Positions 17,926 to 27,662 of a DNA stretch of 41,544 bases are shown one piece after another. The notes under the pieces are model-generated. The model was not told where the DNA came from, made no database searches, and was given only the letters and a program-made list of their open reading frames with translations. The stretch is from an uncultured SAR116 cluster alpha proteobacterium (lineage in GTDB: Bacteria > Pseudomonadota > Alphaproteobacteria > Puniceispirillales > Marisalimonadaceae): contig CACHVW010000005.1 of assembly GCA_902583415.1 (NCBI GenBank), forward strand, positions 1-41,544, read 5' to 3'. Positions within the stretch are counted from its first letter, which is position 1. Every line of letters begins with the position of its first letter. The position numbers were made by a program, and so were the translations under genes.

Positions 17926-19224
17926 TTACTTTTTAAAATCTGGATAAGCTTCCATACCAATTTCAGCTAAGTCAACGCCTTCAAGTTCTTCTTCGGCGGT
18001 AACTCGAATTCCAATCGTTAATTTAATTATATACCAGACAATTCCTGACGCTATAATTGTAAATGCACCTATTGCAAATATTCCGTAAAGCTGGGCACCT
18101 ATTGTCGCATCTGAATTTGATAATATAACAGCTATTGTTCCCCAAATACCGGCAAAAAGATGAACAGGAATAGCACCTACAACATCGTCTATTTTAAATT
18201 TGTCAAGCATAGGTATGGTTAATACTACGATTAAACCACCAACAGCACCTATAAAAATTGCAAGCATTGGAGACGGAGCAAGTGGTTCAGCTGTAATAGC
18301 AACTAGCCCACCAAGTGCACCATTTAAGGCCATTGTCAAATCAGTTTTCTTGTAAAACATCATTGTTAGTATGAGTGCTACTACTACACCACCAGCAGCG
18401 GCGAGATTTGTGTTTATGTAAATATTTGAAATGGCTGCAACATCTGCTCCAGATCCCATAGCTAATTGCGAACCACCATTAAAACCAAACCAACCAAACC
18501 ATAATATAAATGTCCCTAAAGTTGCTAAGGGTAAGTTTGAACCTGGCATTGGGTTTACACTACCGTCGTCTGAATATTTACCTTTTCTTGCACCAAGAAT
18601 TATAGCACCAGTAAGGGCTGCCCATCCACCAACACCATGAACAATTGATGAACCAGCAAAGTCAAGGAAACCAGCTTCACTTAAGTAACCTCCACCCCAT
18701 GACCATGATCCTTGTATTGGGTAAATGAAACCACATAATAAAACAACAAAAACAAAAAAAGCTTTTAATTTAATTCTTTCTGCAACCGCACCACTAACAA
18801 TTGATGCAGCTGTTGCACAGAAAACCATTTGAAACCACCAATCAGAACCGGAAGAATAAGTAGCATCATTTTCTCCGCCAAAAGTTTCTCCATCGGATGG
18901 ACTCCAAATTGAAAATGAACCTATATATCCAGAAACATCCATATACATGAGATTATAACCAACAACTGCAAACATGATGCCTGCAATTGAGTATAAACCA
19001 ATATTTTTAGCACACTGGACTACAGCATTTTTAGCTCTCACCAAACCAGTTTCTAACATACAAAAACCTGCAGCCATCAACATAACTAGAAAACCGTGAA
19101 CTAGGAAAGAGAAGGAATTAAATATATACGCTGTTTCTGCGTCTGGTGCTGCAGAAGCAACTCCCACAAAACCGAATATAATAGCAGGTATTAGCAAAAA
19201 TAACCTAATTAAATTAGACATCAT
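17926..19224 (-). CDS. amt: Ammonium transporter Amt
   Basis: Inner-membrane ammonium channel of the Amt/Mep/Rh family, 432 aa. The N-terminus looks like a cleavable signal segment ending ASAAPDAE, followed by about eleven spans. Landmarks are FCMLETGLVRAKNAV, FVVLLCGFIYPIQGSWSWGG, the pore-region stretch FAGSSIVHGVGGWAALTGA (first pore histidine) and FGWFGFNGGSQLAM. The second pore histidine is in IPVHLFAGIWGTIAV. The acidic C-terminal tail VDLAEIGMEAYPDF matches Amt proteins that bind a PII regulator. No glnK is next to it, which is unusual because the two are often paired. The ribosome-binding site GGAG is well placed. The promoter should lie within 19225-19415. Confidence 0.95.
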   Translation of the reverse strand: MMSNLIRLFLLIPAIIFGFVGVASAAPDAETAYIFNSFSFLVHGFLVMLMAAGFCMLETGLVRAKNAVVQCAKNIGLYSIAGIMFAVVGYNLMYMDVSGYIGSFSIWSPSDGETFGGENDATYSSGSDWWFQMVFCATAASIVSGAVAERIKLKAFFVFVVLLCGFIYPIQGSWSWGGGYLSEAGFLDFAGSSIVHGVGGWAALTGAIILGARKGKYSDDGSVNPMPGSNLPLATLGTFILWFGWFGFNGGSQLAMGSGADVAAISNIYINTNLAAAGGVVVALILTMMFYKKTDLTMALNGALGGLVAITAEPLAPSPMLAIFIGAVGGLIVVLTIPMLDKFKIDDVVGAIPVHLFAGIWGTIAVILSNSDATIGAQLYGIFAIGAFTIIASGIVWYIIKLTIGIRVTAEEELEGVDLAEIGMEAYPDFKK

Positions 19225-19364
19225 AACACTCCGTTTAAATTTATACTAATAAAATATCTCCCGAAACAAATGTGAATAAAAGGTTCAGTAGATTGACAAT
19301 AATCAGATATTTAAAATTGAATAAAAAATAACCAATAATTCTCAAAAAAAAAATTATGATTAAA

Positions 19365-19395
19365 AATTAAGCTTTTTTTAAGCTAAATTTTTTGT
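19365..19395 (-). terminator. Possible terminator after glnE
   Basis: On the minus strand, a short stem formed by TTAGCTT and AAGCTTAA (one bulged base) around an A-rich loop is followed by TTTTT, 20-50 bases after the glnE stop. It is AT-rich and weak, so it is only a candidate. Confidence 0.4.
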
Positions 19396-19415
19396 TCAAT
19401 TCTAATTTTTTATGT

Positions 19416-20906
19416 CTATAACTTAGATTCTATAATTTTATTTAAAGTATTAAAAATATTCATCTTTCCTTGACTTATCGAAGCTTTTAACGAACCTAGG
19501 TCTTTTTCATTTAATTCATTTATTAATAAATTTATTGCTGCATTGGGTAAATTATTTTGTTTTTCATTCACAAAACAAATATTAACAACTTGGTCTAACC
19601 GGAAAAAAATACTTTCCAATTTTTTAAATAAAAGTAATTTTTTGTCCATTTCATATTTATCAATAAAATTTGAATCTTTTTCATAAAAAAATTTAACAAA
19701 CTCAATATCTCTTTGCCCGCCAGCTACATATTTGGTTTCAAACCACTTGGATACTATTTTTTTATCTGATTTTTCATTTCTGTTTTTTAACTCATTAACA
19801 TTTACTCTCATTTTTTTTATTTCTTCAATAACATCTACATCAGATATCGGAAGTAAATTTAATTTATTCAAAAGTTTTGAAATACCATAACTAAATTTAT
19901 TTTCTGTTATAACTCGAGTTTTTTTTAGAGCTATTTTTTCCCAACAATATGACATATTCTTATGATAATTCTCAAAATTCTCAAAAGTGCACGCAACCGG
20001 ACCATGATTTCCAGATGGTCTTAATTTTGTATCCACCTCGTACAAAATACCTTCGGATGTTTTAGTAGAAAGAATGTTTATAAGTTTTCGAAAAATGTTT
20101 ACGTATATTTTTCTTTCAAATTTTTTACCGTAGACAAAGACTAAATCTAGATCAGAATTTGAAGTCATTGTAAAAGTACCAAATCTTCCATAGGCTACTA
20201 TACAGAAATCCTCACAATTTATGTTATGACTATTATAAGTTTCACGCTTAATAATTTGTAAAACATAATCAACTGTAGCTTGTGCTAAATAAGAAAATTC
20301 AGATGAAGCTCTTTCTAAACTTATTTCATTATTTATTAAAGCAAATAAAATTTGAAATTTAGTTAACCTGTGGTGCTTTCTAAGAGCATTTAGCATACCT
20401 TCAGTTTCGTAATTTTGTAAATCTAACTTTTCAAAAGAATTTTTGTAATAGGAAATATTACCATTTAATCTAATTGCGTATTCTGGTTGAATAACTTCTA
20501 GTAGTTTCATATCCCTTGATAGAATATCTGGTAAGATTCCTGAAAATGATAAAACCTTTGATAAATTCTCATAAACGAATGAACTGTTTTTGAGGATTTC
20601 CAAATAATCAAGGTTTGAGTTTATAGAATTTATATATCTTAATAGTTGATAAAGACCTTCTTCTTTGTGTTTGTTTCGAAAAATAATAGGAATTATTTCT
20701 CTAAAGATCTTAGATAATTTCTCTCTAGTTTTCGAAGATAGATTGTTTTCAAAAAAACTTTCAAATAGTCTTATTGTTGCATCTATGTTTATATTGCTTA
20801 CATTTCGTAATTTAATAATGATATTATTTTCAACTTCATTCACCTCTATTTCTTCATCATTTGCTAACGGCAAATTAATTGGCAAATTAAGTTTTTTATA
20901 AAGCAT
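19416..20906 (-). CDS. glnE: Half-length glutamine synthetase adenylyltransferase (GlnE C-terminal module only)
   Basis: GlnE normally has about 950 residues: an N-terminal deadenylylase half, a linker, and a C-terminal adenylyltransferase half. This protein has 496 residues and aligns in layout with the C-terminal half: a helical start with GILPDILSRDMKLLEVI, the nucleotidyltransferase motif AYGRFGTFTMTSNSDLDLVF (SDLDL at 251-255), VDTKLRPSGNHGPVACTFEN, WEKIALKKTRVI, YVAGGQRDIEFVKFF and a complete helical C-terminus. Nothing resembling the first half lies between its start and fbp. It would adenylylate glutamine synthetase but lack the domain that reverses this. It sits beside amt and gdhA, which fits nitrogen control. 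The adenylyltransferase catalytic residues are present. Confidence 0.82.
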   Translation of the reverse strand: MLYKKLNLPINLPLANDEEIEVNEVENNIIIKLRNVSNINIDATIRLFESFFENNLSSKTREKLSKIFREIIPIIFRNKHKEEGLYQLLRYINSINSNLDYLEILKNSSFVYENLSKVLSFSGILPDILSRDMKLLEVIQPEYAIRLNGNISYYKNSFEKLDLQNYETEGMLNALRKHHRLTKFQILFALINNEISLERASSEFSYLAQATVDYVLQIIKRETYNSHNINCEDFCIVAYGRFGTFTMTSNSDLDLVFVYGKKFERKIYVNIFRKLINILSTKTSEGILYEVDTKLRPSGNHGPVACTFENFENYHKNMSYCWEKIALKKTRVITENKFSYGISKLLNKLNLLPISDVDVIEEIKKMRVNVNELKNRNEKSDKKIVSKWFETKYVAGGQRDIEFVKFFYEKDSNFIDKYEMDKKLLLFKKLESIFFRLDQVVNICFVNEKQNNLPNAAINLLINELNEKDLGSLKASISQGKMNIFNTLNKIIESKL

Positions 20907-20950
20907 TCACAAACCAATAAAAATTTATTATCTTATACAAACTTACATAC

Positions 20951-20974
20951 GTTTCAATATCGTTTCAATATCGT
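20951..20974. repeat. Two tandem 11-bp repeats in the glnE-fbp divergent promoter region
   Basis: GTTTCAATATC occurs twice in immediate succession, about one helical turn apart, in the 84-base gap between the divergent glnE and fbp genes and 17 bases before the fbp ATG. Such spacing suits a regulator binding twice on one face of the helix. It may also be a replication-slippage duplication. Confidence 0.45.
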
Positions 20975-20990
20975 ATTAGCAGAATTAAAA

Positions 20991-21953
20991 ATGGATCTAG
21001 AAAATTATTTATTAAGAAATTCTAAAGAAGAAGAGATTTCATTAATTGTCAAATCATTAGCTGATGCTGCAATGAAAATATCTAATACTATAAGAAGTAT
21101 CAAACCACAGGAAAGTATCTCAAATAATGATAGAAAATTAAATTCAGATGGCGATATTCAAAAACCATTAGATATAATTTCAGACGAAATTTTGATTAGC
21201 TTTTTAGAAAAATCACCTGCTGCAGCGTATGCCTCTGAAGAGCAAGAAGGGTGTATCGATTTTAAAAATAATAATAATTTTATTGTTTTCGCTGATCCGC
21301 TTGATGGCTCAAGTAACATTGACGTAAATGTTTCAATAGGTACTATTTTTTCGATAATGTCTAAAAATAATTTGCCTTTAGAAAAAGCATTTATTCAAAA
21401 TGGAAGTCATCAAAAATCATCAGGATTTTTCGTTTATGGACCACAAACAACTTTATTTATTACTGTTGGAGTTGGAACATCTTTGTTCGCACTAGACGAA
21501 AAAAAAAGTAAATTTATTCTAGTGAAAGATAATATTACCATACCAGAAACAACTTCTGAATTTGCAATAAATGCTGCTTACAGAAGATTTTGGGACAGTG
21601 CAACATTAAAATATATTACTGAATGCCAGAATGGAGAAAATGGATCGAGAAACAAAAATTTTGGAATGAGGTGGGTTGGATCATTAGTAGCAGATGCTAG
21701 TAGAATTTTTAATCGAGGAGGTATTTTTTTATATCCCTCGGATTCCAGAGAAAAATGTAAAAATGGAAGGTTACGTTTAACGTATGAAGCTAATCCAATA
21801 GCTTATTTGGTAGAACAAGCTAACGGCGAAGCTACTGATGGACATAAAAATATTTTAAACATAGAAGTCAACGAATTGCACCAAAGATCACCATTAATTT
21901 TTGGTTCAAAAGAAGAAGTTTTAGAATATAAAAAATCATATTCAGGTTTATAA
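20991..21953 (+). CDS. fbp: Fructose-1,6-bisphosphatase, class I
   Basis: Hydrolyses fructose 1,6-bisphosphate in gluconeogenesis or the Calvin cycle. The metal site is ADPLDGSSNID (102-109 core). The sugar-phosphate region has KCKNGRLRLTYEANPIAYLVE and the C-terminal HQRSPLIFGSKEEV. The length of 320 aa is normal for class I. It is the first of six rightward genes (fbp, tkt, pgk, gap, rpe, gph). The ribosome-binding site is weak (AGAATTAAAA). The glutamate of the metal-binding ASEEQEG motif is kept. Confidence 0.93.
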   Translation: MDLENYLLRNSKEEEISLIVKSLADAAMKISNTIRSIKPQESISNNDRKLNSDGDIQKPLDIISDEILISFLEKSPAAAYASEEQEGCIDFKNNNNFIVFADPLDGSSNIDVNVSIGTIFSIMSKNNLPLEKAFIQNGSHQKSSGFFVYGPQTTLFITVGVGTSLFALDEKKSKFILVKDNITIPETTSEFAINAAYRRFWDSATLKYITECQNGENGSRNKNFGMRWVGSLVADASRIFNRGGIFLYPSDSREKCKNGRLRLTYEANPIAYLVEQANGEATDGHKNILNIEVNELHQRSPLIFGSKEEVLEYKKSYSGL

Positions 21954-21968
21954 TTTTTTTGAAAACTT

Positions 21969-21989
21969 CTATGTAATTTTTTTTACATA
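21969..21989 (+). promoter_or_regulatory. Hairpin in the fbp-tkt gap
   Basis: A 7-bp perfect stem (TATGTAA / TTACATA) with a six-T loop lies 17 bases after the fbp stop and about 50 bases before tkt. It has no GC-rich arm and no long T tail, so it is more likely an mRNA processing or stability element than a strong terminator. Confidence 0.35.
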
Positions 21990-22041
21990 AATGTTATTGG
22001 TAAATCTAATCTTTTTAAACTAATTTTTCAGGAGTGTTTTT

Positions 22042-24030
22042 ATGCAAGGACACATAAGATCAAATGATAATATGTCCTCTAAAATGGCTGATGCAATAAG
22101 GTTTTTATCTATGGATGCAGTGCAGGCTGCTAATTCAGGTCATCCTGGAATGCCCATGGGTATGGCAGATGTTGCTACTGTTCTTTTCAAAGATTTTATT
22201 AATATTTACCCAGATAAGCCAGATTGGCCAGATAGAGATAGATTTGTTTTATCTGCTGGTCATGGATCAATGTTATTATATTCACTTCATTATCTTTTAG
22301 GCTATAAAGATATGCCAATTGAAAACATAAAAAATTTCAGACAGTTAAATTATAATACTGCTGGTCACCCAGAATTTGGTCATGCAGATGGTATAGAGAC
22401 TACGACTGGACCATTAGGACAAGGTCTCGCAACTGCAGTTGGAATGGCTCTAAGTGAAAAGTTAATGGCATCTAGGTTTGGTAATAATTTAGTTAATCAT
22501 TTCACTTATGTTATTGCTGGTGACGGTTGTCTACAAGAAGGTATTAGTCATGAAGCAATTGAGTTTTCTGGACATCTTAAGTTAGCAAAGTTAATTATTT
22601 TTTGGGACGATAATAAAATTTCAATTGATGGATCCACTGACTTATCTAATTCGTCAAACCAAATCAATAGATTTAAGGCGGCAGGTTGGCATACCCAAAT
22701 CATAGACGGTCATAATCATGCTGATATTAGTGCTGCTATTATGAATGCAAAAAACTCAAGAAAACCATCACTTATTGCTTGCAAAACTAAGATTGGATAC
22801 GGCGCACCTAATTTAGCTGGAACAGCTAAAACTCATGGTGCTCCTCTTGGTGCTGATGAAATAGCCTCAACAAGAAAAGCGTTGGGGTGGTCAAATAATC
22901 CATTTGAGATACCCACAGAAATACTAAAAGAATGGAAAAAAACTACAGAAAGATCAAAAGAGCTTTTTAAAGTTTGGGAAAAAAAATTAGAAGAAAACCC
23001 TAAACGTAAACGGTTCCAGATGTTTATTGAAGGAAACATTCCTGATACTTATCATAGAAAAATGAATTCATTTATTAAACAAATGAAAAAGGATTTGCCT
23101 AAACTTGCTACAAGGCTAGCAAGTCAAAAAGCTTTAGAAGTAATAAATAAAACTATTGTAAACACGCTAGGTGGATCTGCAGATTTAACTGGATCAAATT
23201 TAACCAAAACTAGTGAAATGAAAACCATCACTTCAAGCAAGTTTTCAGGAAATTATATTCATTATGGAATAAGAGAGCATGCTATGGGCTCTATTATGAA
23301 TGGTATTGCATTACATAAAGGTTTTATACCTTATGGAGGAACTTTTTTAGTTTTTAGTGATTACATGAGAGCATCTATAAGACTGTCTGCATTAATGTCT
23401 TTAAGGGTGATTTACGTATTAACTCATGATTCGATTGGTCTAGGTGAAGATGGCCCAACTCATCAACCAATTGAACATCTAGCAATTTTAAGAGCAACAC
23501 CAAATTTAAATTTGATAAGACCAGCAGATATTGTCGAAACTGCTGAGGCTTGGGATGTGGCACTCAAAACTAATGGACCGACAGTTTTGGCTTTGTCAAG
23601 ACAAGGTTTGAAAGCTTATAGATCTGAAAAAAATAATAAAAATATGGTTTCCAATGGTGGATATATATTAAATAATATTTCAAAAGATAGAGATATTACT
23701 CTGATAGCTACTGGTTCTGAAATAGAAATAGCCATGGAAGCTTCTGAAATAATGTATGAAGAAGGTATTAAGGCTACTGTTGTCTCACTTCCTTGTTGGG
23801 AATTATTTGATAAACAAAATGAAGAATATAAAAATCAAGTTTTAGGAAATTGCCCACGCATAGCTATTGAGGCTGCTTCTGAAATGGGGTGGAGTAAGTA
23901 TATTGGTGAAAAGGGAGTCTTCATTGGTATGAAAAGTTTTGGAGCATCTGGACCGGCTTCGGACTTATACAATCATTTTAATATTACCAGTCAATCTATA
24001 ATTGATTCTGCAAAATTATTGTTAAAATAA
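22042..24030 (+). CDS. tkt: Transketolase
   Basis: Thiamine-diphosphate enzyme moving two-carbon units between sugar phosphates, 662 aa. The N-terminus has [20 protein letters not shown] and [15 protein letters not shown]. The ThDP/metal motif is [14 protein letters not shown] with [10 protein letters not shown]. The pyrimidine domain has the catalytic glutamate in [17 protein letters not shown], and the phosphate-binding region has [15 protein letters not shown]. All domains are complete. AGGAG is 8 bases before the ATG. It lies second in the fbp operon. The first two codons of the sequence resembling other transketolases start further in ([10 protein letters not shown]), so the N-terminus may be about ten residues shorter. 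Confidence 0.95.
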   Translation: MQGHIRSNDNMSSKMADAIRFLSMDAVQAANSGHPGMPMGMADVATVLFKDFINIYPDKPDWPDRDRFVLSAGHGSMLLYSLHYLLGYKDMPIENIKNFRQLNYNTAGHPEFGHADGIETTTGPLGQGLATAVGMALSEKLMASRFGNNLVNHFTYVIAGDGCLQEGISHEAIEFSGHLKLAKLIIFWDDNKISIDGSTDLSNSSNQINRFKAAGWHTQIIDGHNHADISAAIMNAKNSRKPSLIACKTKIGYGAPNLAGTAKTHGAPLGADEIASTRKALGWSNNPFEIPTEILKEWKKTTERSKELFKVWEKKLEENPKRKRFQMFIEGNIPDTYHRKMNSFIKQMKKDLPKLATRLASQKALEVINKTIVNTLGGSADLTGSNLTKTSEMKTITSSKFSGNYIHYGIREHAMGSIMNGIALHKGFIPYGGTFLVFSDYMRASIRLSALMSLRVIYVLTHDSIGLGEDGPTHQPIEHLAILRATPNLNLIRPADIVETAEAWDVALKTNGPTVLALSRQGLKAYRSEKNNKNMVSNGGYILNNISKDRDITLIATGSEIEIAMEASEIMYEEGIKATVVSLPCWELFDKQNEEYKNQVLGNCPRIAIEAASEMGWSKYIGEKGVFIGMKSFGASGPASDLYNHFNITSQSIIDSAKLLLK

Positions 24031-24058
24031 GTTCAATTATAGAAAGTGAATTTTTTAA

Positions 24059-25258
24059 ATGTCCAATAACATTAAAAGTATAGTAAATGAAGATGTTAGT
24101 AATAAGGTTGTTATTTTAAGAGCGGACTTAAATATTCCAATTGTTAATGGTGTTGTCCAAGATCATACCAGACTGATTAGGTTAATACCTACAATCAATT
24201 ACTTGTTAGAAAATCAATCGAAACTAGTTATTTGTAGTCATTTAGGTAGACCAAAGGGAAATTTTAATGAAAAATTTTCTCTTAAGCCTCTAGTAAATGT
24301 TTTGTCTGAAATTACCAAAACAAAAGTTGATTTTAATTCATCTTGTATTGGTGATGAAGCTTTGATGAAAAAGAAGGCACTAGAACAAGGGGAAATTTTA
24401 TTATTAGAAAATTTAAGATTTCATGAAAGTGAAATTAAAAACGACTATGACTTTGCACATGAATTATCTAAGGGGTGTGATGTATTTGTGAATGATGCCT
24501 TTTCTTGTTCACATAGAGCTCATGCAAGTTTACATGCAATAACAAAATTTCTTCCATCTTTTTCTGGATTATTACTTGATGAGGAAGTAAAAGCACTTAC
24601 TTCTGTTTTGCAATCTCCAATCAAACCAGTTGCAGCACTAGTCGGTGGTGCTAAAATCTCTTCAAAAATTAATATAATAGAATATTTGTTAACAAAAATG
24701 AATTATTTGGTTATTGGCGGAGCAATGGCTAATACTTTTCTTGTTGCTCAGGGTTTTAATATGGGAAGAAGCCTTTTCGAAAAAGATTGTATTGATATTG
24801 CAAAATCAATATTAAAAATAAGTGAGATAAATAACTGTCAAATAATTCTACCTTTAGACCTAGTTGTTTCAGAGAAATTTCAAACTAATGCCAAATTTGA
24901 AATTGTGTCTTCAAATGCTGTACCACCAGAAATGATGGCTTTAGATATTGGTCCTAAAACGATAAGTAAAATAAGTTCTGTTTTTCAAAAAGTTAATACT
25001 TTACTCTGGAATGGTCCAGTCGGTGCTTTTGAAATACCACCATTTGGAGAGGGAACTTTCAAGCTTGCTAGGGAGGCTGCTAAATTAACGGTAAATAAAA
25101 ATTTAATTACTGTTGCTGGTGGTGGTGACACGACTTCTGCTTTAAACAATGCTAGTGTAGTTGATGATTTTACCTATGTATCCTCAGCAGGTGGAGCTTT
25201 TCTAGAATGGCTTGAGGGAATAGAATTACCTGGAATATCAGTATTAAGTAATAATTAA
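24059..25258 (+). CDS. pgk: Phosphoglycerate kinase
   Basis: Interconverts 1,3-bisphosphoglycerate plus ADP and 3-phosphoglycerate plus ATP. N-terminal LRADLNIP is the substrate-binding motif (usually RVDxNVP; alanine replaces valine here). SHLGRPKG, FVNDAFSCSHRAHAS, the nucleotide-domain VGGAKISSKI and the C-terminal VAGGGDTTSALN are all in order. The length of 399 aa is normal. It follows tkt by 28 bases and precedes gap by 29. Confidence 0.95.
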   Translation: MSNNIKSIVNEDVSNKVVILRADLNIPIVNGVVQDHTRLIRLIPTINYLLENQSKLVICSHLGRPKGNFNEKFSLKPLVNVLSEITKTKVDFNSSCIGDEALMKKKALEQGEILLLENLRFHESEIKNDYDFAHELSKGCDVFVNDAFSCSHRAHASLHAITKFLPSFSGLLLDEEVKALTSVLQSPIKPVAALVGGAKISSKINIIEYLLTKMNYLVIGGAMANTFLVAQGFNMGRSLFEKDCIDIAKSILKISEINNCQIILPLDLVVSEKFQTNAKFEIVSSNAVPPEMMALDIGPKTISKISSVFQKVNTLLWNGPVGAFEIPPFGEGTFKLAREAAKLTVNKNLITVAGGGDTTSALNNASVVDDFTYVSSAGGAFLEWLEGIELPGISVLSNN

Positions 25259-25287
25259 GTAATGTATAAATTTAGAAAGGAAAAAAC

Positions 25288-26295
25288 ATGTCAGTAAGGG
25301 TTGCTATTAATGGTTTTGGAAGAATAGGAAGAAATATTTTAAGAGCTATTGTTGAATCAGCTCGAGATGACATAATTGTTGTTGGTATAAATGACTTAGG
25401 TCCTATAGAAACAAATGCTCATTTATTAAGATACGATAGTGTTCACGGAAAGTTTCCAGCAGATGTTAAAGTTAGTGGTAATGATTTGGATATTGGACAA
25501 GGCCCTATCAAAGTTACTTCTATTAGAGATCCAAAAGACTTGCCTTGGAAAGAGCTTAATGTAGATATAGCTATGGAGTGTACCGGTATATTTGCAAGCC
25601 GGGAAAAAGCTTCAATGCATTTAGATGCAGGTGCGAAAAGGGTGCTTGTTTCTGCTCCTGCTAGTAATGTGGATCTTACTGTTGTTTATGGAGTAAATCA
25701 TCAAAAAATATCTAAAGATCATCTTGTTATCTCAAACGCCTCTTGTACAACAAACTGTCTAGCACCTATTGCGATGGCGCTAAATAATGGAGTAGGTATA
25801 AATCAAGGTTTTATGACCACAATTCATTCTTATACAGGTGATCAACCAACATTGGATACAATGCATTCTGATCTTTATAGGTCGAGAGCTGCTGCTGGCA
25901 ATATGATACCAACCTCTACTGGCGCAGCTAAAGCCGTTGGATTGGTTTTACCAGAATTAAATGGAAAATTAGATGGTGTTTCAGTAAGGGTTCCTACTCA
26001 AAATGTATCAGTTGTTGATTTTAAATTTAATGCTTCAAGAACAACTTCAGTTGACGAAATTAATAACATTATAAAAGAATCTGCCAATGGAGAGCTGAAA
26101 AATATTCTTGGCTTCACAGATGAACCTCTTGTATCAAGTGATTTTAATCATGACTCACATTCTTCTGTTTTCCACATGGATCAAACAAAAGTAATGGACA
26201 ATACATTCGTTAGAGTATTAAGCTGGTACGATAATGAGTGGGGTTTCTCTAATAGAATGTCAGATACCGCTGTAGCTATCGGTAAGACAATTTAA
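25288..26295 (+). CDS. gap: Glyceraldehyde-3-phosphate dehydrogenase, type I
   Basis: Oxidises or forms glyceraldehyde 3-phosphate with NAD(P). The nucleotide motif is INGFGRIGRNILR. The residues after the second strand are INDLGPIETNAHLLRYDSVH, the version common in alphaproteobacterial gap and cbbG genes. Catalytic C153 is in SNASCTTNCLAP and the catalytic histidine in TTIHSYTGDQ. The aspartate in GINDLG suggests NAD preference, though dual use is possible. AAAGGA is a good ribosome-binding site. The gene is complete at 335 aa. Confidence 0.95.
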   Translation: MSVRVAINGFGRIGRNILRAIVESARDDIIVVGINDLGPIETNAHLLRYDSVHGKFPADVKVSGNDLDIGQGPIKVTSIRDPKDLPWKELNVDIAMECTGIFASREKASMHLDAGAKRVLVSAPASNVDLTVVYGVNHQKISKDHLVISNASCTTNCLAPIAMALNNGVGINQGFMTTIHSYTGDQPTLDTMHSDLYRSRAAAGNMIPTSTGAAKAVGLVLPELNGKLDGVSVRVPTQNVSVVDFKFNASRTTSVDEINNIIKESANGELKNILGFTDEPLVSSDFNHDSHSSVFHMDQTKVMDNTFVRVLSWYDNEWGFSNRMSDTAVAIGKTI

Positions 26296-26336
26296 AAATC
26301 AACTTTAAGCATTATTAAATAAAAAGGAATATTTGC

Positions 26337-26996
26337 ATGACCGATGTGTTGATAGCACCATCAATATTATCATCAAATTTTTCATGTTTAGCTGATGAAA
26401 TTAAAGCTATTGATAAAGCAGGTGCAGATTGGATACATTTGGATGTTATGGACGGTCACTTCGTACCAAATCTTACGTTTGGGCCACCAATTATTAAATC
26501 TATTAGAGATTATTCAAAAAAACCTTTTGATGCCCATCTAATGGTTACTAACCCAGATGATCTTTTGGAAGAATACGTGAATGCTGGAGTTGATATGATA
26601 ACTGTTCATAAAGAAGTCACTCCACATTTAGATAGAACTTTGAATCGTATTCGTGAATTAGGATGTAAAGCAGGCGTTTCTATTAATCCTGCCACCTCTA
26701 TTTCAGGTCTAGAGTTTTTGTTAGATAAATTAGATCTGATACTTGTAATGACAGTCAACCCGGGTTTTGGTGGTCAAGTTTTTATTGAATCGTCTTTGGA
26801 TAAAATTAAATTGATTAAAGAATTAATTAACGATAAGCCTGTTAAAATTCAGGTTGATGGTGGCATTAATAAGGTAGTCGCCCCAAGGGTGATTGATGCA
26901 GGTGCAAATGTAATTGTTGCAGGTTCAGCTGTTTTTAATGGAGATGGTGTCGAGAGTTATTCAAAAAATATAAAAGCTCTTCGTTATAAAAGTTAA
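26337..26996 (+). CDS. rpe: Ribulose-phosphate 3-epimerase
   Basis: Interconverts ribulose 5-phosphate and xylulose 5-phosphate. TIM barrel with the metal-binding motifs DWIHLDVMDGHFVPNLTFGP and DAHLMV, the phosphate loop VNPGFGGQVFI, and IQVDGGINK. The length of 219 aa is normal. AAAAAGGAA lies 9 bases before the ATG. It joins gph with a 3-base gap. Confidence 0.95.
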   Translation: MTDVLIAPSILSSNFSCLADEIKAIDKAGADWIHLDVMDGHFVPNLTFGPPIIKSIRDYSKKPFDAHLMVTNPDDLLEEYVNAGVDMITVHKEVTPHLDRTLNRIRELGCKAGVSINPATSISGLEFLLDKLDLILVMTVNPGFGGQVFIESSLDKIKLIKELINDKPVKIQVDGGINKVVAPRVIDAGANVIVAGSAVFNGDGVESYSKNIKALRYKS

Positions 26997-26999
26997 AAT

Positions 27000-27662
27000 A
27001 TGAAAAACATAAATTTTAATATTATTTTTGATTTAGATGGCACTTTAGTTCATTCAGTTCCTGATATGCACCATGCTATAAATAAAACTTTAACTGAATA
27101 TAGTTTAAAAAATATATCTGAGGAAAAACTACAGACTTTTGTTGGTGAAGGTATGCTGTCTTTAACAAAAAAAGTAGTTGATTTTTGTGGTGGAGATAAA
27201 GGTTTATATGAAGTAATTTTCGATAGTTACAGACAAAACTATTCAAAACAACCCTATAAATATAGTACTCTAATGCCTGGAGTAATGGAGACTCTTAATT
27301 TTTTTTATGAGCGAAAAATATTAATGGGCATTTGTACTAATAAGAGACAATTTGTAACTGAAAAATTAGTTCAAGAAATGAATCTAAGTAAATTTTTCAC
27401 CACAATTGTTGGGGCAAGAGATAATATTCCGTTAAAACCAAAGCCAAATATGTTAATACTAACAATGGAGGGTTTTAACACAACAAAAAAGATGTTTTAC
27501 ATGGTTGGCGATACATCAAATGACATTGACGCAGCTAAAGCAGCAAATATAAAATCAATTGCGGTTGCGGGTGGCTACACTGATAAGGATGTAAACAACC
27601 TTGGAGCAACTCACACATTAAAAAAGATGAAAGATATAATCAAACTTCTAGGCTCGTCTTAA
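27000..27662 (+). CDS. gph: Phosphoglycolate phosphatase-like HAD hydrolase
   Basis: HAD-superfamily phosphatase with the nucleophile motif FDLDGTLVHS, motif II CTNKR, motif III lysine in PLKPKP, and motif IV GDTSNDIDAAKAA. The 220-residue length and the helical cap fit Gph/CbbZ (2-phosphoglycolate to glycolate). Its position directly behind rpe is the common arrangement in proteobacteria. The 3' end overlaps the stop codon of the convergent SDR gene by 4 bases. The usual serine in motif II is replaced by Thr-Asn, which is common in the family. Confidence 0.88.
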   Translation: MKNINFNIIFDLDGTLVHSVPDMHHAINKTLTEYSLKNISEEKLQTFVGEGMLSLTKKVVDFCGGDKGLYEVIFDSYRQNYSKQPYKYSTLMPGVMETLNFFYERKILMGICTNKRQFVTEKLVQEMNLSKFFTTIVGARDNIPLKPKPNMLILTMEGFNTTKKMFYMVGDTSNDIDAAKAANIKSIAVAGGYTDKDVNNLGATHTLKKMKDIIKLLGSS

